A DNA stretch of 64,000 nt, from the NCBI RefSeq assembly GCF_022267315.1, contig NZ_JAIKLE010000004.1, forward strand, positions 186,001-250,000, given 5' to 3'. The notes under the pieces were generated by a model. That model did no database searches, was not told the DNA's origin, and worked only from the letters and a program-made list of their open reading frames with translations. This document shows positions 9,936 through 18,631 of the stretch, piece after piece. How positions within the stretch are numbered: the stretch's first letter is position 1; each line of letters begins with the position of its first letter. The position numbers and the translations under genes are program-made. Origin of the DNA: Maribellus maritimus (GTDB taxonomy: Bacteria > Bacteroidota > Bacteroidia > Bacteroidales > Prolixibacteraceae).

Positions 9936-10964
9936 CTATTCTTTTTCTGCCTCTTCGTTTGTTTTAAATGGATTCTCTCCAAATCGAAAGTTTATCGATA
10001 AAAAGAAGTTGGGGCGATATATTTGGTCATGAAGTTGATCTTTGTCTAAATCAGTAGAAATAATCTGCCCTTCATAGTATTGCTCTTTAAGTTTATTCTG
10101 TTGTTGGAATGCCACTCCTGCACTAAGTCCTACATTGTGATTAAACATTACATTATACCCGAAAAATGCTACAGGCGCCACCAAATCAAAACCTAATCCT
10201 GCGGTTACACTATGATTAACAGCCCTGCTAAAATTTTGAGCTGGGAAATATGAATAAAAGATTGCTGGTACATAACTCAAATCGAGTGCTTCTGCTTTAT
10301 CCGCTTTAAATAATTGAAAAGTTGTGGTGTCCTCCTGTTGTCGTAAGAAGTATGTGGAACGTTCTAAAGACTTTGGAGTAAATCCAAACCCATAAGAAGC
10401 TACCCACTGTCCTCTTTGTTCTCCCTTAAAAACGAATGTCCATGTTTTATCGTCACGAGTTATAATAATCGTGAGTTTTTCTCCTGCTACTAACCTTATA
10501 TTTTCTGGTCGGGACTTAGTGGTCATACTAATCGACTCTTTGGCTAAGTTGATCGTAGAAATGTCATTGCAGTCTTCCTTATCCAACTCTTTTTTTAGAT
10601 CATCAACCAGTTTAGACAAGTCTTTCTCCGTTCTATTTTTTTTATCAGATCTTTGGAAATTTAAAACGGTATCTATTTTTTCCTGCAAATCATCACAAGG
10701 AGATTCTGGTCCAGCGCCCGAACCCCCGCTTTTCGGTGGCTGAGAAAGGGGGGCCAATAATTCCACTGTCTTTTCAATATCGATACTGTACTCAAAACCA
10801 GCTACAACATTCTCCAATAAGATAACATCGCAATTTAAATTACCTCTTTTCGAAATCACAGTCCCTTCGTCTTCTCCTAAATTTAGTTTAAGAACTGATT
10901 GAGATTCTACAAATAGATGAATTTGAAGGAAAAATAACACTAACATTATCAACTTTGCTTTCAT
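9936..10964 (-). CDS. Secreted protein with coiled-coil and predicted C-terminal barrel
   Basis: A 342-residue protein with an N-terminal signal peptide (hydrophobic to about residue 20, ending FVESQ). Residues 78-90 are a Gly/Pro-rich linker; residues 92-135 form a charged predicted coiled coil (DDLQEKID to KEDCND). The C-terminal half alternates aromatic and small residues like a beta-barrel (WVASYGFGFTP, VPAIFYSYFP, VTAGLGFDLVAPVAFFGYNV) and ends with an NFFLSINFRFG strand of outer-membrane type. No family recognised. The gene starts 10 bp after the subtilase gene, so it is likely in the same operon and may be its envelope partner. Confidence 0.55.
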   Translation of the reverse strand: MKAKLIMLVLFFLQIHLFVESQSVLKLNLGEDEGTVISKRGNLNCDVILLENVVAGFEYSIDIEKTVELLAPLSQPPKSGGSGAGPESPCDDLQEKIDTVLNFQRSDKKNRTEKDLSKLVDDLKKELDKEDCNDISTINLAKESISMTTKSRPENIRLVAGEKLTIIITRDDKTWTFVFKGEQRGQWVASYGFGFTPKSLERSTYFLRQQEDTTTFQLFKADKAEALDLSYVPAIFYSYFPAQNFSRAVNHSVTAGLGFDLVAPVAFFGYNVMFNHNVGLSAGVAFQQQNKLKEQYYEGQIISTDLDKDQLHDQIYRPNFFLSINFRFGENPFKTNEEAEKE

Positions 10965-10974
10965 ATTTTTTGTT

Positions 10975-12087
10975 TTAGATTGTTAAAAATTTCATAGGAC
11001 TTAAAATTGGTAAAGAAATGTTTAAATGTGTTTTATGATTAGCTTCTCCATAGCTACTATCTCTGATTTCCTGGACCAATTGTGCAACTGAGTAATGGCG
11101 TGACTTATCCTTCAAATATTGTAAACGAAGTGCCATTACACCACTTAAGTAAGCACAAGCCATTGAGGTTCCGTAGGTAGGTTCTGTCTGCCCATTTAAA
11201 GCGCATGATTCCATGTCATAGCCGACACAAGAAGTATCTATTCTATTCCCATAGTTTGCCCAATGTACCAATCGATACTTTTCTTTGGAATCATCTATCC
11301 TTAACACAGCACTAACTGCAATTACATTATCCAAACTAGCTGGGAAAGTCACAGAATTACTATTATGATTTCCCCCAGAACTAATCACAATTTTTCCTTT
11401 TAAAATAGCACCATTTACAGCCTGTTTAACAAGGTCATTAAACTTTATATACAAGCTTAGATTTATTATTTGAACATGTTCTAAAGATGAGGCATATTTA
11501 ATTGCTTCAGCTAATTGATGGTGATTAATTTCCCCATCATGGATTTCATAAGCTTTTAATGGCAACAACTTTACATCAGGTGCAACTCCAGTCATTTTAC
11601 TTCTTCCCTTTGCTCCAATAATACCGGCAATATGAGTCCCGTGCCCGTCTGTATCTAGCAAAGAACTTTCTACAAAAGACTTTTCGTATTCTCTATCTAT
11701 GTTATCAAGAAGATCTTTGTGTGGAGAAATTCCAGTATCTATTATTGCTACTGTTATTCCTTTTCCTGTTGCAAACTTCCAAAAGGGGCTAACATCAAAA
11801 TTATCTTTTAACCAGTGGGCTTTTAAACCCGGAGTAAAATCAAAGTTAATACTCCCATCAAAAACATTAAGTTGCGCGATTTCAAACCCACCACTCCAAT
11901 AGTAATTATTAGCTTCATCTTTGTACCAAGTATTAATTCCTTCATATGATCCATCTATGCTATTCCCCTTATATAATATTCCATCTACCTCTAACTCTGT
12001 ACCTGGTGCTAAATATTGGTAACAAGGCGCATTTAAACTTGGCTGCCCAACCCGTACATTTAAATATTTTGTCACCGTTACCTTCAT
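10975..12087 (-). CDS. Subtilase (S8) protease with N-terminal SH3-like domain, no signal peptide
   Basis: A 370-residue protein. Residues 1-72 read like a bacterial SH3 domain (YLNVRVG, LAPGTELEVDG, WYKDEANNYYWSGG). Residues about 105-345 form a complete peptidase S8 domain: catalytic Asp 117 in AIIDTGIS, His 149 in DGHGTHIAG, oxyanion Asn 240 in ISSGGN and Ser 308 in GTSMA. There is no signal peptide and no obvious propeptide, unusual for a subtilase; it may act in the cytoplasm or be exported by another route. Its ATG overlaps the stop of the upstream membrane-protein gene by one base (TAATG), so the two are translationally coupled and probably interact. Substrate unknown. Confidence 0.85.
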   Translation of the reverse strand: MKVTVTKYLNVRVGQPSLNAPCYQYLAPGTELEVDGILYKGNSIDGSYEGINTWYKDEANNYYWSGGFEIAQLNVFDGSINFDFTPGLKAHWLKDNFDVSPFWKFATGKGITVAIIDTGISPHKDLLDNIDREYEKSFVESSLLDTDGHGTHIAGIIGAKGRSKMTGVAPDVKLLPLKAYEIHDGEINHHQLAEAIKYASSLEHVQIINLSLYIKFNDLVKQAVNGAILKGKIVISSGGNHNSNSVTFPASLDNVIAVSAVLRIDDSKEKYRLVHWANYGNRIDTSCVGYDMESCALNGQTEPTYGTSMACAYLSGVMALRLQYLKDKSRHYSVAQLVQEIRDSSYGEANHKTHLNISLPILSPMKFLTI

Positions 12088-13325
12088 TAGCCGACTCGTT
12101 TTATGTTTGGAGGGAGATTTTCTGGATTACTGGATTTATTGTTTTCAGGTTTTTGCTGTGTTGAACCTCTCAATTTCATTAGCTTGTTTAGTAAATCAAA
12201 CCAGAAAGTTGCACCCAGAGAAATGGCAAAAGCAGTGAGTAAGAATCCCCAGAAATGATACCATAGAAGGCAAAATAGATAGCTGATTTTAGCCTTCAAA
12301 AAAAAACGGACGCCTTTACCATTATACGCACGTAGTTTCTTCTGGCTAGGTGCGTTTTTATCTCTGTATATCTTTGGCAATGCCTTTTTATCAATATAAA
12401 CAGGATACACCAGTACATTTTTAACAGAATCAAATGGCGTCTCTACCGAATCGGGAAGCCACGCACCTAATCCCAAAATTGAATTCGCCTTTGCAATATC
12501 GGCATCCAGTTTCTTTTTGTACGCATATAGCGAATCCAGCTTTTGATTATAATTCTCAGCTGCTTTAATCGTGTCTTTTCTACTATTCAATTCTATCGGC
12601 AGACTGCGGTTGTTTTCTATATATGCATTTGCCATACTCACCATTTGTTCCCTGGCCGTTTTATCAGTGGATAGCTTTTTTGCAATAGAAATGGTATCAA
12701 CGTTAAAGAACACCGCAATAAAAAAACCAATAAAAAAGAGGATGATTTGTACTTTTTGCTTATACCATCCACTTGCCCTTTCCATTGTATCACTAAACCA
12801 TTGTTCCAGGCTGACTTTAAACTTCTCAACATCTCCCTGTGAATCAGCCCATATACTCCTTAAGTATTGAAGTGTTTCTGTTTCTATTTGAACTTCTGCT
12901 TCCTCTTTTCCCAACACATATCTTACCTTTTCGCCCCGAATGGTATCACCTATGGGCTTACTTTGAGACTCACCGGCTTGATATCCACTACCTCTTAACA
13001 AATCGATCATAACCTTTGAAAAATTAGCGGGTGTCATATAGGAAGGTTTATTGGTTTTATCTCGTTTAATCCATCTTTCAAACCAGGTGTTTTTTCCTAA
13101 ATATTTAATCAAAGGGTGACTATAGAAAACAGTTGACAACTTATTCATTGAATATTCCTTACTATCACTATCATCCAACATTTTTATTATAGCTTTTTTC
13201 AATATTGAAGCTCGTAAGCGAATATTTGTTGCAATAATCTCCTGGAGTACGGTCGCTAAAAGGCTATATAACAAGTATATAAAAACCAATCCTATAAAAA
13301 CATCAAGTACAATAGAGTTAAACAT
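12087..13325 (-). CDS. Unknown three-span membrane protein coupled to subtilase
   Basis: A 412-residue protein with a hydrophobic N-terminus (VLDVFIGLVFIYLLYSLLA) followed by a conserved-looking amphipathic stretch QEIIATNIRLRASILKKAI. A second span lies at about residues 195-215 (ILFFIGFFIAVFFN) and a third at about 345-370 (CLLWYHFWGFLLTAFAISLG). Between spans two and three a charged helical segment of about 100 residues may face outside. No named family. The stop overlaps the subtilase start by one base. It is the first gene of the minus-strand cluster; the gap upstream (13326-13757) would hold its promoter. Confidence 0.65.
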   Translation of the reverse strand: MFNSIVLDVFIGLVFIYLLYSLLATVLQEIIATNIRLRASILKKAIIKMLDDSDSKEYSMNKLSTVFYSHPLIKYLGKNTWFERWIKRDKTNKPSYMTPANFSKVMIDLLRGSGYQAGESQSKPIGDTIRGEKVRYVLGKEEAEVQIETETLQYLRSIWADSQGDVEKFKVSLEQWFSDTMERASGWYKQKVQIILFFIGFFIAVFFNVDTISIAKKLSTDKTAREQMVSMANAYIENNRSLPIELNSRKDTIKAAENYNQKLDSLYAYKKKLDADIAKANSILGLGAWLPDSVETPFDSVKNVLVYPVYIDKKALPKIYRDKNAPSQKKLRAYNGKGVRFFLKAKISYLFCLLWYHFWGFLLTAFAISLGATFWFDLLNKLMKLRGSTQQKPENNKSSNPENLPPNIKRVG

Positions 13326-13737
13326 AGCATTTCGGGATATGACGTGAATTATTAACTATAAGCATTATCAAATTTTTTGATTTCAGAGGCTTCGAAGTTT
13401 TCATTTTTTCATTGTTTGGTGTATTGGTTATAGAAAGATAAATAAGTTTTCTATTATTCGCAATAGACTGATATAAAAAAGTTTACAAGTATTTTTGTTC
13501 GTGGGGCATAAATTTAAACGGAATCCCTGTTTTTGCTGTGCTTTTAACAAGGAAGGCTAACTAAAAATTATTTTTCAATTTTAATTATTTTGTAATGGTT
13601 TGTAATATAGTTGTTTAATAGTATGTTCTGCACTTCTCGGATTTTACAAAAAGGATTTATTTTTTGTTGATGTGTTTTTATTGGTCTTCGTATTAATTTT
13701 TATAGCCTGTATTCGCAATCCCTCAGGGAAAAACGAT
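13326..13737. other. AT-rich divergent intergenic region
   Basis: This gap separates the membrane-protein/subtilase cluster (-) from the M14 carboxypeptidase (+). It is AT-rich and must contain promoters for both directions. On the minus strand TATCTTTC near 13433-13440 is one base off the TAnnTTTG box. I see no open frame or remnant. Confidence 0.4.
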
Positions 13738-13765
13738 TTTGATTTGTTGAACTTTGTTACATTTG
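13738..13765 (+). promoter_or_regulatory. Candidate Bacteroidota promoter for M14 carboxypeptidase gene
   Basis: TACATTTG at 13758-13765 matches the -7 consensus TAnnTTTG. TTTG at 13738-13741 could be the -33 element, but the 16-nt spacing is shorter than the usual 19 or so. Transcription would start near 13772, about 35 nt before the ATG. Confidence 0.42.
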
Positions 13766-13806
13766 GTTGGTTTTTTTCTTTTGTTCAATAAAAAAAGATT
13801 GTGAAT

Positions 13807-16437
13807 ATGTCTAAAATTTGCGCTGTTCTATTGCTTTTTGTTAGTCTTTTTGTTTCGTCTGTAAAGGCCGGAAATGAAACGGATACCATTCCTGTTCCCA
13901 AATCATTTTTTGGTTTTCAGCCCGGTACCGACCGTATGTTGTTAAATTATGAATCGCTGATTGACTATATGCAGCAGTTGGCGGAAGCATCTTCGCGGGT
14001 AAAAATGCTGGAAATTGGGGAGTCACCGATGGGAAAAAAAATGCATATGCTGTTGTTTTCCTCTCCGGAGAACATTCAAAACATTCAGTATTTAAAAGAA
14101 ATAAACAAAGAGCTGGCACTAAATCCCAATCTTACCGATGCTCAGTTGAAGGCTTACAGCAACGAAGGAAAAGTTTTTATACTGGCCACACTTTCGATGC
14201 ACTCCTCCGAAGTTGGTCCGTCGCAGGCTGCGCCGCTGGTGGCTTATGAACTGGCGACTTCAGACGATTCTGCGCTGGTAAAGCAGTTAAAGGATGTGGT
14301 ATATATGATGGTACCTTCCTCCAATCCGGATGGAATGGATATGATTGTGGAACATTACATGCAATCAAAAGATACAAAATATGAAGGCGGAAGTTTTCCC
14401 AAAGTGTATCATAAATATGTGGGGCACGATAATAATCGCGACTTTGTTACACTTACGCAGAAAGACAACAAAGCGATTGCCCGCGTGTACAACACGGAAT
14501 GGTATCCGCAGATTCTGGTGGATAAACACCAGATGGGAGCCACCGGGCCGCGTTATTTTGTTCCGCCCATGCACGATCCGATTGCCGAAAATGTAGATGA
14601 AAAAGTGTGGAACTGGACCTGGATTTTTGGTTCAAATATGGCAAAGGATATGGCTGCCGATAGCCTGACAGGCGTCACACAAAACTCTATTTTTGACGAT
14701 TACTGGCCGGGATCGACAGAAACCGGCATCTGGAAGAATATCATTTCGATGCTGACCGAATGCGCCAGTGTTCAGTTGGCCAAACCGGTTTATGTGGAAA
14801 AAAGTGAATTGCGGGGCGGTGGCTCGGGGCTGGCTGAATACAAAAAGAGCATCAACATGCCCGCGCCGTGGAAAGGCGGCTGGTGGCGATTAAGCGACAT
14901 TGTGGCTTACGAAGTGTCATCGTCACTTTCACTTATAAAAACAGCTTCGTTTCATAAAAAGGATATCCTTCTGAACCGGAATGCGCTTTGCGTGGGCGAA
15001 GTAAAAAAAGGTAAAACAGAGGCGCCTGCCTACTTTGTGGTTCCGGCCAAACAGCATGACGAGAGCGAATTAATTGCAATGCTGGGTTTGCTGAATGAAC
15101 ATGGTGTTGACGTGTATAAAACATTGGATGAATTAAGCTTTAAAGGGAGAATTATTGAGAAGGGCGATTATATTATTCCATTGGCTCAGCCTTACCGCGC
15201 ATTTGTAAAAGAAGTGATGGAAAAACAAAAGTACCCGGAGCGGTATTATACACCAGGTGGAGAATTGATGCGGCCTTACGATATAACCAGCTGGTCTCTG
15301 CCATTGCACCAGGGAGTTTCTTCCTATCAGATTGACGAAATTGTGGATGTGATTGACCAAAATATAAACAAAGTCGATTTTCCCTTTGAATTAAATTGGG
15401 AACTTCCGGAAGAAAATACGACGCTGATTTTTTCGGTAGATAACAACGAAAGTTTCAGGGTGGCTTTTGCTGCTCTGAAAAATGATATTGAAGTGTCGCG
15501 GCTTAGCAAAGATTCGGTAGTTGGAGAGATGGCATTAAAAACCGGCGATTTTGTAGTTGAGCTAAATCAAAAGAATGCGGATAAACTTAAAGAAATCTTG
15601 GAAAAATTAAGTGTAAAACCCGTAGAGATTTCAGGGGTAATTCCCTCAAATATAAAAGAATTAAAGCTGCCTGGAGTTGCCCTGGTAGAAACAGCTTTTC
15701 ATGATATGGATGCAGGCTGGACACGTTTTTTGTTTGATACTTATCATATTCCTTTTACCGTTCTTAAACCGGAAGATATAAAATCAAAAGAACTGGATGA
15801 TTTTGATGTAATTGTGTTTCCCGATACTAAAAAGTCCCTGCTTCTTGATGGGAAAAATAAAAGCAGAGATGGAAAAACATCCATTCCCAACTATGATCCC
15901 AGGTATATAAAAGGCATGGAAAAAGAAGGCCTGCAGAAGTTATTAAAGTTTGAAAATGAAGGGGGAACAATTGTAAGCTGGGGTGAGTCGGCTGAATTGT
16001 TTTTTGGTGTACAAACCATCAAAATTTCGGAGAAGGAAAAAGAGGAGTTTGAGTTGCCGGTGGAAGATGTATCACCGGCGATAAAAGGAAAGGGATTTTA
16101 TGCTCCGGGGACCTTGTTTAACGTCGAACTGCTGGAAAATCATCCGCTTACCCTGGGAATGGGAAAAACAACTCGCGTATTTTCAGGGGGAAAACCTGTA
16201 TTCGGTACATCCATTCCCTATTTTGATCTCGACCGGAGGGTGATTGCCAGTTACCCGGAAGAAGATATAGTGGCAAGTGGTTATGCCGAGAAAGAGGAAT
16301 TACTGAAAGGAAAACCGGCAATGGTTTGGGCAAAGAAGGGAAAAGGAAATTTTGTATTTTACGGCTTTAATCCGCAATTCCGGGCATCTACTTCCGGTAC
16401 TTACAAATTGTTGTTTAATGCTTTATTGCTTGATTAG
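13807..16437 (+). CDS. Secreted M14-family zinc carboxypeptidase with C-terminal GATase-like domain
   Basis: The ATG at 13807 is preferred over the GTG at 13801; it gives a signal peptide ending SSVKAG. The peptidase M14 domain covers about residues 40-330. Zinc ligands are His 132 and Glu 135 (MHSSEVG) and His 241 (VDKHQMG), substrate-binding residues include NNRDF, NPDG follows near residue 175, and the general base is probably Glu 318 (MLTECAS). The roughly 500-residue C-terminal part includes a stretch from about 620 (GVALVETAFHDMDAGWTRFLFD, DFDVIVFPD) resembling the class-I glutamine-amidotransferase or flavodoxin-like fold found in long Bacteroidota M14 proteins. Likely a periplasmic peptidase trimming peptides. 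It is monocistronic as far as I can see. Confidence 0.85.
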   Translation: MSKICAVLLLFVSLFVSSVKAGNETDTIPVPKSFFGFQPGTDRMLLNYESLIDYMQQLAEASSRVKMLEIGESPMGKKMHMLLFSSPENIQNIQYLKEINKELALNPNLTDAQLKAYSNEGKVFILATLSMHSSEVGPSQAAPLVAYELATSDDSALVKQLKDVVYMMVPSSNPDGMDMIVEHYMQSKDTKYEGGSFPKVYHKYVGHDNNRDFVTLTQKDNKAIARVYNTEWYPQILVDKHQMGATGPRYFVPPMHDPIAENVDEKVWNWTWIFGSNMAKDMAADSLTGVTQNSIFDDYWPGSTETGIWKNIISMLTECASVQLAKPVYVEKSELRGGGSGLAEYKKSINMPAPWKGGWWRLSDIVAYEVSSSLSLIKTASFHKKDILLNRNALCVGEVKKGKTEAPAYFVVPAKQHDESELIAMLGLLNEHGVDVYKTLDELSFKGRIIEKGDYIIPLAQPYRAFVKEVMEKQKYPERYYTPGGELMRPYDITSWSLPLHQGVSSYQIDEIVDVIDQNINKVDFPFELNWELPEENTTLIFSVDNNESFRVAFAALKNDIEVSRLSKDSVVGEMALKTGDFVVELNQKNADKLKEILEKLSVKPVEISGVIPSNIKELKLPGVALVETAFHDMDAGWTRFLFDTYHIPFTVLKPEDIKSKELDDFDVIVFPDTKKSLLLDGKNKSRDGKTSIPNYDPRYIKGMEKEGLQKLLKFENEGGTIVSWGESAELFFGVQTIKISEKEKEEFELPVEDVSPAIKGKGFYAPGTLFNVELLENHPLTLGMGKTTRVFSGGKPVFGTSIPYFDLDRRVIASYPEEDIVASGYAEKEELLKGKPAMVWAKKGKGNFVFYGFNPQFRASTSGTYKLLFNALLLD

Positions 16438-16476
16438 ATTAAAAGAATAGTCAAGACTATTACCGCTATGAGGGAG

Positions 16477-16690
16477 TTATTGTAATTCCTCAAAATCTAA
16501 ATAATGCGTAATTTCCGGAAGTAACAACAGAGCGGCAAAATCTTCGTGGTTGAAAAAAGTATCTGAAATAAATTGATAACCTCTTTCAGGATGAGTTCTT
16601 TTTGCTGAATGTTATCTTGTAAATATGCGAATCGAAGTTGTTTTTTTTTCGATGGTCATCAGGCAAATTTTTTTATGTTTTCATGGCATG
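16477..16690 (-). pseudogene. Degraded coding remnant, family unknown
   Basis: On the minus strand, protein-like sequence runs in two shifting frames. The last part reads ERGYQFISDTFFNHEDF, then AALLLLPEITHYLDFEELQ with a stop at 16477-16479. Before it, in another frame, comes KKQLRFAYLQDNIQQKEL. An A9 run near 16641-16649 marks a further frame change. The composition looks like a real C-terminus and not random sequence, but no family is recognised and no complete gene remains. Confidence 0.4.
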
Positions 16691-16715
16691 AGTTTTTCGT
16701 AGGTATGAATCGTAT

Positions 16716-16750
16716 AAAAAGCAGTCACCGTTCTCTGGAACGGTGACTGC
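16716..16750 (-). terminator. Intrinsic terminator, minus strand
   Basis: A perfect 13-bp inverted repeat (16721-16733 and 16738-16750) with a TCTG loop. On the minus strand it is followed by five T (A-run 16716-16720). It lies about 200 bp past the stop of the NmrA-like gene and would end that transcript. Confidence 0.7.
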
Positions 16751-16774
16751 TTAAATTAATGTTTGTTAAACGCG

Positions 16775-16790
16775 CCGCCCTTTAGGGCGG
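16775..16790. repeat. Short GC-rich palindrome CCGCCC-TTTA-GGGCGG
   Basis: A 6-bp perfect stem with a TTTA loop, embedded in a CGCG...GGTG context between two other hairpins. Palindromes of this kind occur at ends of IS200/IS605 elements and as REP-like repeats in Bacteroidota genomes. No transposase gene is present here. Confidence 0.45.
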
Positions 16791-16841
16791 TGATTGAAGT
16801 TAAGTATATAAACTTATTTTTATGATGAAAAAATTAACAGA

Positions 16842-16905
16842 ACTCTCCCTTATTCCCTTCTGCACAAAGAGAGACGATTGTAATGCAGTTGCAATCAGGG
16901 AGAGT
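16842..16905. repeat. Nested inverted repeat, possible mobile-element end or structured RNA
   Basis: ACTCTCCCT (16842-16850) pairs perfectly with AGGGAGAGT (16897-16905). Inside, GATTGTAA (16876-16883) pairs with TTGCAATC (16889-16896) through a 5-nt loop with one G-T pair, directly abutting the outer right arm. The element lies between the terminator hairpin and the 3' end of the NmrA-like gene. Confidence 0.45.
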
Positions 16906-16953
16906 ACTACATATCATTTTTTTCATTCAGCTTTGAGTAAACTTATTACATGA

Positions 16954-17799
16954 TTATTTTAAAGCAACTTTTACAGTCTCTGCCATTGGAGTGGTTGGTC
17001 TGCCTATCAGTTTTGAAAGCTGTTTTGAGTTGTCATATAAATCACCTTTTGATGCTCCTGTATCCCAGCTTGCAATTGCTTCAGCAAACATTTCCGGTAG
17101 CCCGACACTTTTAAGAATTTTTGCATATTCTGTTTCAGGTAAATTGTTGTACGGAATATCTTTCCCTGTCTGGCTTGAAATTTCTGCAGCCAGATCATTT
17201 AAAGTATATGCTTCATCTCCTGCCAGTTCATAAACTTTTCCTTTGTGGCTTTCGTCGCTAACAACGATTGCTGCTGCTTCAGCAAAATCTGCACGCGGTG
17301 CCGACGAAATTTTTCCTTCGCCTGCGCTTCCTACAAATGCTCCTGCTGCCAATGCTCCTGCAATTGAACCGGTGTAGTTTTCGGTGTACCAACCGTTGCG
17401 AAGAATGGTATGTTCAATTCCTGATTCCTTTAGCATCTTTTCTGTTGCCAGGTGCTCTCCGGCAAGGCTCAATGATGAAGAATCTGCATGCAGCAAACTG
17501 GTATAAACAATCCATTTTACACCTGCGCTTTTGGCTGCTTCAATCACATTAAAGTGCTGCGTCGCACGTTGTCCCACCTCGCTACCTGAAATAAGAAGCA
17601 GGTTATCAACTCCCTGAAGTGCATCCGCCAGGTTTGCCGGTTCGCTGTAGTCAAACTCACGTGCTTCTACTCCCAATCCGTTTGCTTTCTCAGGTGTACG
17701 CACCAATGCTACGATATCTTCTGCTGAAACTTTCTTTTTTAATTCTGCTACAACCAGTTGTCCTAACTGACCAGTTGCTCCCGTTACTGCTATTTTCAT
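16954..17799 (-). CDS. qorB: NmrA-like/SDR NAD(P)H:quinone oxidoreductase type 2
   Basis: A 281-residue atypical short-chain dehydrogenase. TGATGQLG (residues 6-13) is the NmrA-type nucleotide-binding loop. VALVRTPEKA, VDNLLLISGSEVGQR, YTSLLHADSSS, LRNGWYTENY and GRPTTP near the end match the QorB/NmrA family of NADPH-dependent quinone reductases, and the length fits. It probably reduces quinones or senses NADPH in the cytoplasm. It follows a SnoaL-like secreted protein gene and a Crp/Fnr regulator on the same strand, which fits a redox-stress unit. Confidence 0.8.
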   Translation of the reverse strand: MKIAVTGATGQLGQLVVAELKKKVSAEDIVALVRTPEKANGLGVEAREFDYSEPANLADALQGVDNLLLISGSEVGQRATQHFNVIEAAKSAGVKWIVYTSLLHADSSSLSLAGEHLATEKMLKESGIEHTILRNGWYTENYTGSIAGALAAGAFVGSAGEGKISSAPRADFAEAAAIVVSDESHKGKVYELAGDEAYTLNDLAAEISSQTGKDIPYNNLPETEYAKILKSVGLPEMFAEAIASWDTGASKGDLYDNSKQLSKLIGRPTTPMAETVKVALK

Positions 17800-17930
17800 T
17801 TTTTTTGAATTTTAAATATTAATAAATGTCTGTTAATGTAGTCATCTGTTTTTTCAGGATGATACTCTGTTTATTCAACAATTAAAAGTTAATTTGGTTA
17901 CTTTACAACTTTAAAATATTTGAACTTCTG

Positions 17931-18518
17931 TTAGTTGGCTAAACCCAGTTGTTTCATGTAGGTGAGGTTGTCCCAGAAGAGATATTCTTCATACATCACA
18001 CCTTTGTCGTTCCACAAACCAATGGTTACCATGTTTATCTTGAAAGCTTTTCCTGTCGGATCAATAAATTTCCCGTCGCCAATTGGCATCGGTTTCGTGA
18101 ATGTTCCTTCCATTACCCCCATTACTGCAGTGAAGTTTCCCGAACCAATTTTAATGGGATGTTCTTTGATTCGGGTGTCCGGTGCATAAACGAACATTTT
18201 TTTTAAGTCTTCAATGTGGCGTTCAATTCCTGTAGTTGTGCTACCATCGGGCCAGTGGACCAGAATATCTTCAGCGTGGCTTTCATGAAGTCGTGCCCAT
18301 TCTTCGTTTGTAAACACTACAAAATCTAATTCATCAAAAGTGGCCAGGTTTTTGGCAATCACCTCATTTGTTTCCGCAATTTTTGCAAGTTCACTTTTTA
18401 ACTGTTCCACCTCTGCTTTGTATTCATTTTTGCTTTTTTGCGCGAAGGAGAAATTTGTAACGGTCAACACCAAAAGTATTGCCATTACTGCCTTTGTAAA
18501 ATTCAACTTTGTTTTCAT
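17931..18518 (-). CDS. Secreted SnoaL/NTF2-like protein
   Basis: The start at 18518 gives a good signal peptide (MKTKLNFTKAVMAILL to FSFAQ) and sits just after a promoter box; longer upstream frames begin within that promoter. After the signal peptide comes a helical segment (residues 30-70), then an NTF2-like alpha+beta domain with FTNEEWARLHESHAEDI, VHWPDGSTTTGIE and MYEEYLFWDNLTYMKQLGL, typical of SnoaL-like polyketide-cyclase-fold proteins often annotated as ester cyclases. No catalytic function can be assigned. It lies between the Crp/Fnr gene and the NmrA-like gene. Confidence 0.7.
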   Translation of the reverse strand: MKTKLNFTKAVMAILLVLTVTNFSFAQKSKNEYKAEVEQLKSELAKIAETNEVIAKNLATFDELDFVVFTNEEWARLHESHAEDILVHWPDGSTTTGIERHIEDLKKMFVYAPDTRIKEHPIKIGSGNFTAVMGVMEGTFTKPMPIGDGKFIDPTGKAFKINMVTIGLWNDKGVMYEEYLFWDNLTYMKQLGLAN

Positions 18519-18545
18519 CGTATTTTTTGTTTTAATGTTACGATA

Positions 18546-18553
18546 CAAAGGTA
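18546..18553 (-). promoter_or_regulatory. Bacteroidota -7 box for SnoaL-like gene
   Basis: TACCTTTG on the minus strand matches TAnnTTTG exactly. It lies 28 nt upstream of the ATG at 18518, giving a predicted start near 18539 and a 5' leader of about 20 nt. No clear -33 TTTG is visible. Confidence 0.55.
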
Positions 18554-18631
18554 GGTCGGTGAAGGGCCTCGCACACTTGACCTGGGATAAGAAATACAAT
18601 TGATCTATGTTAAGGGAAAAAGGAAGGCTAT

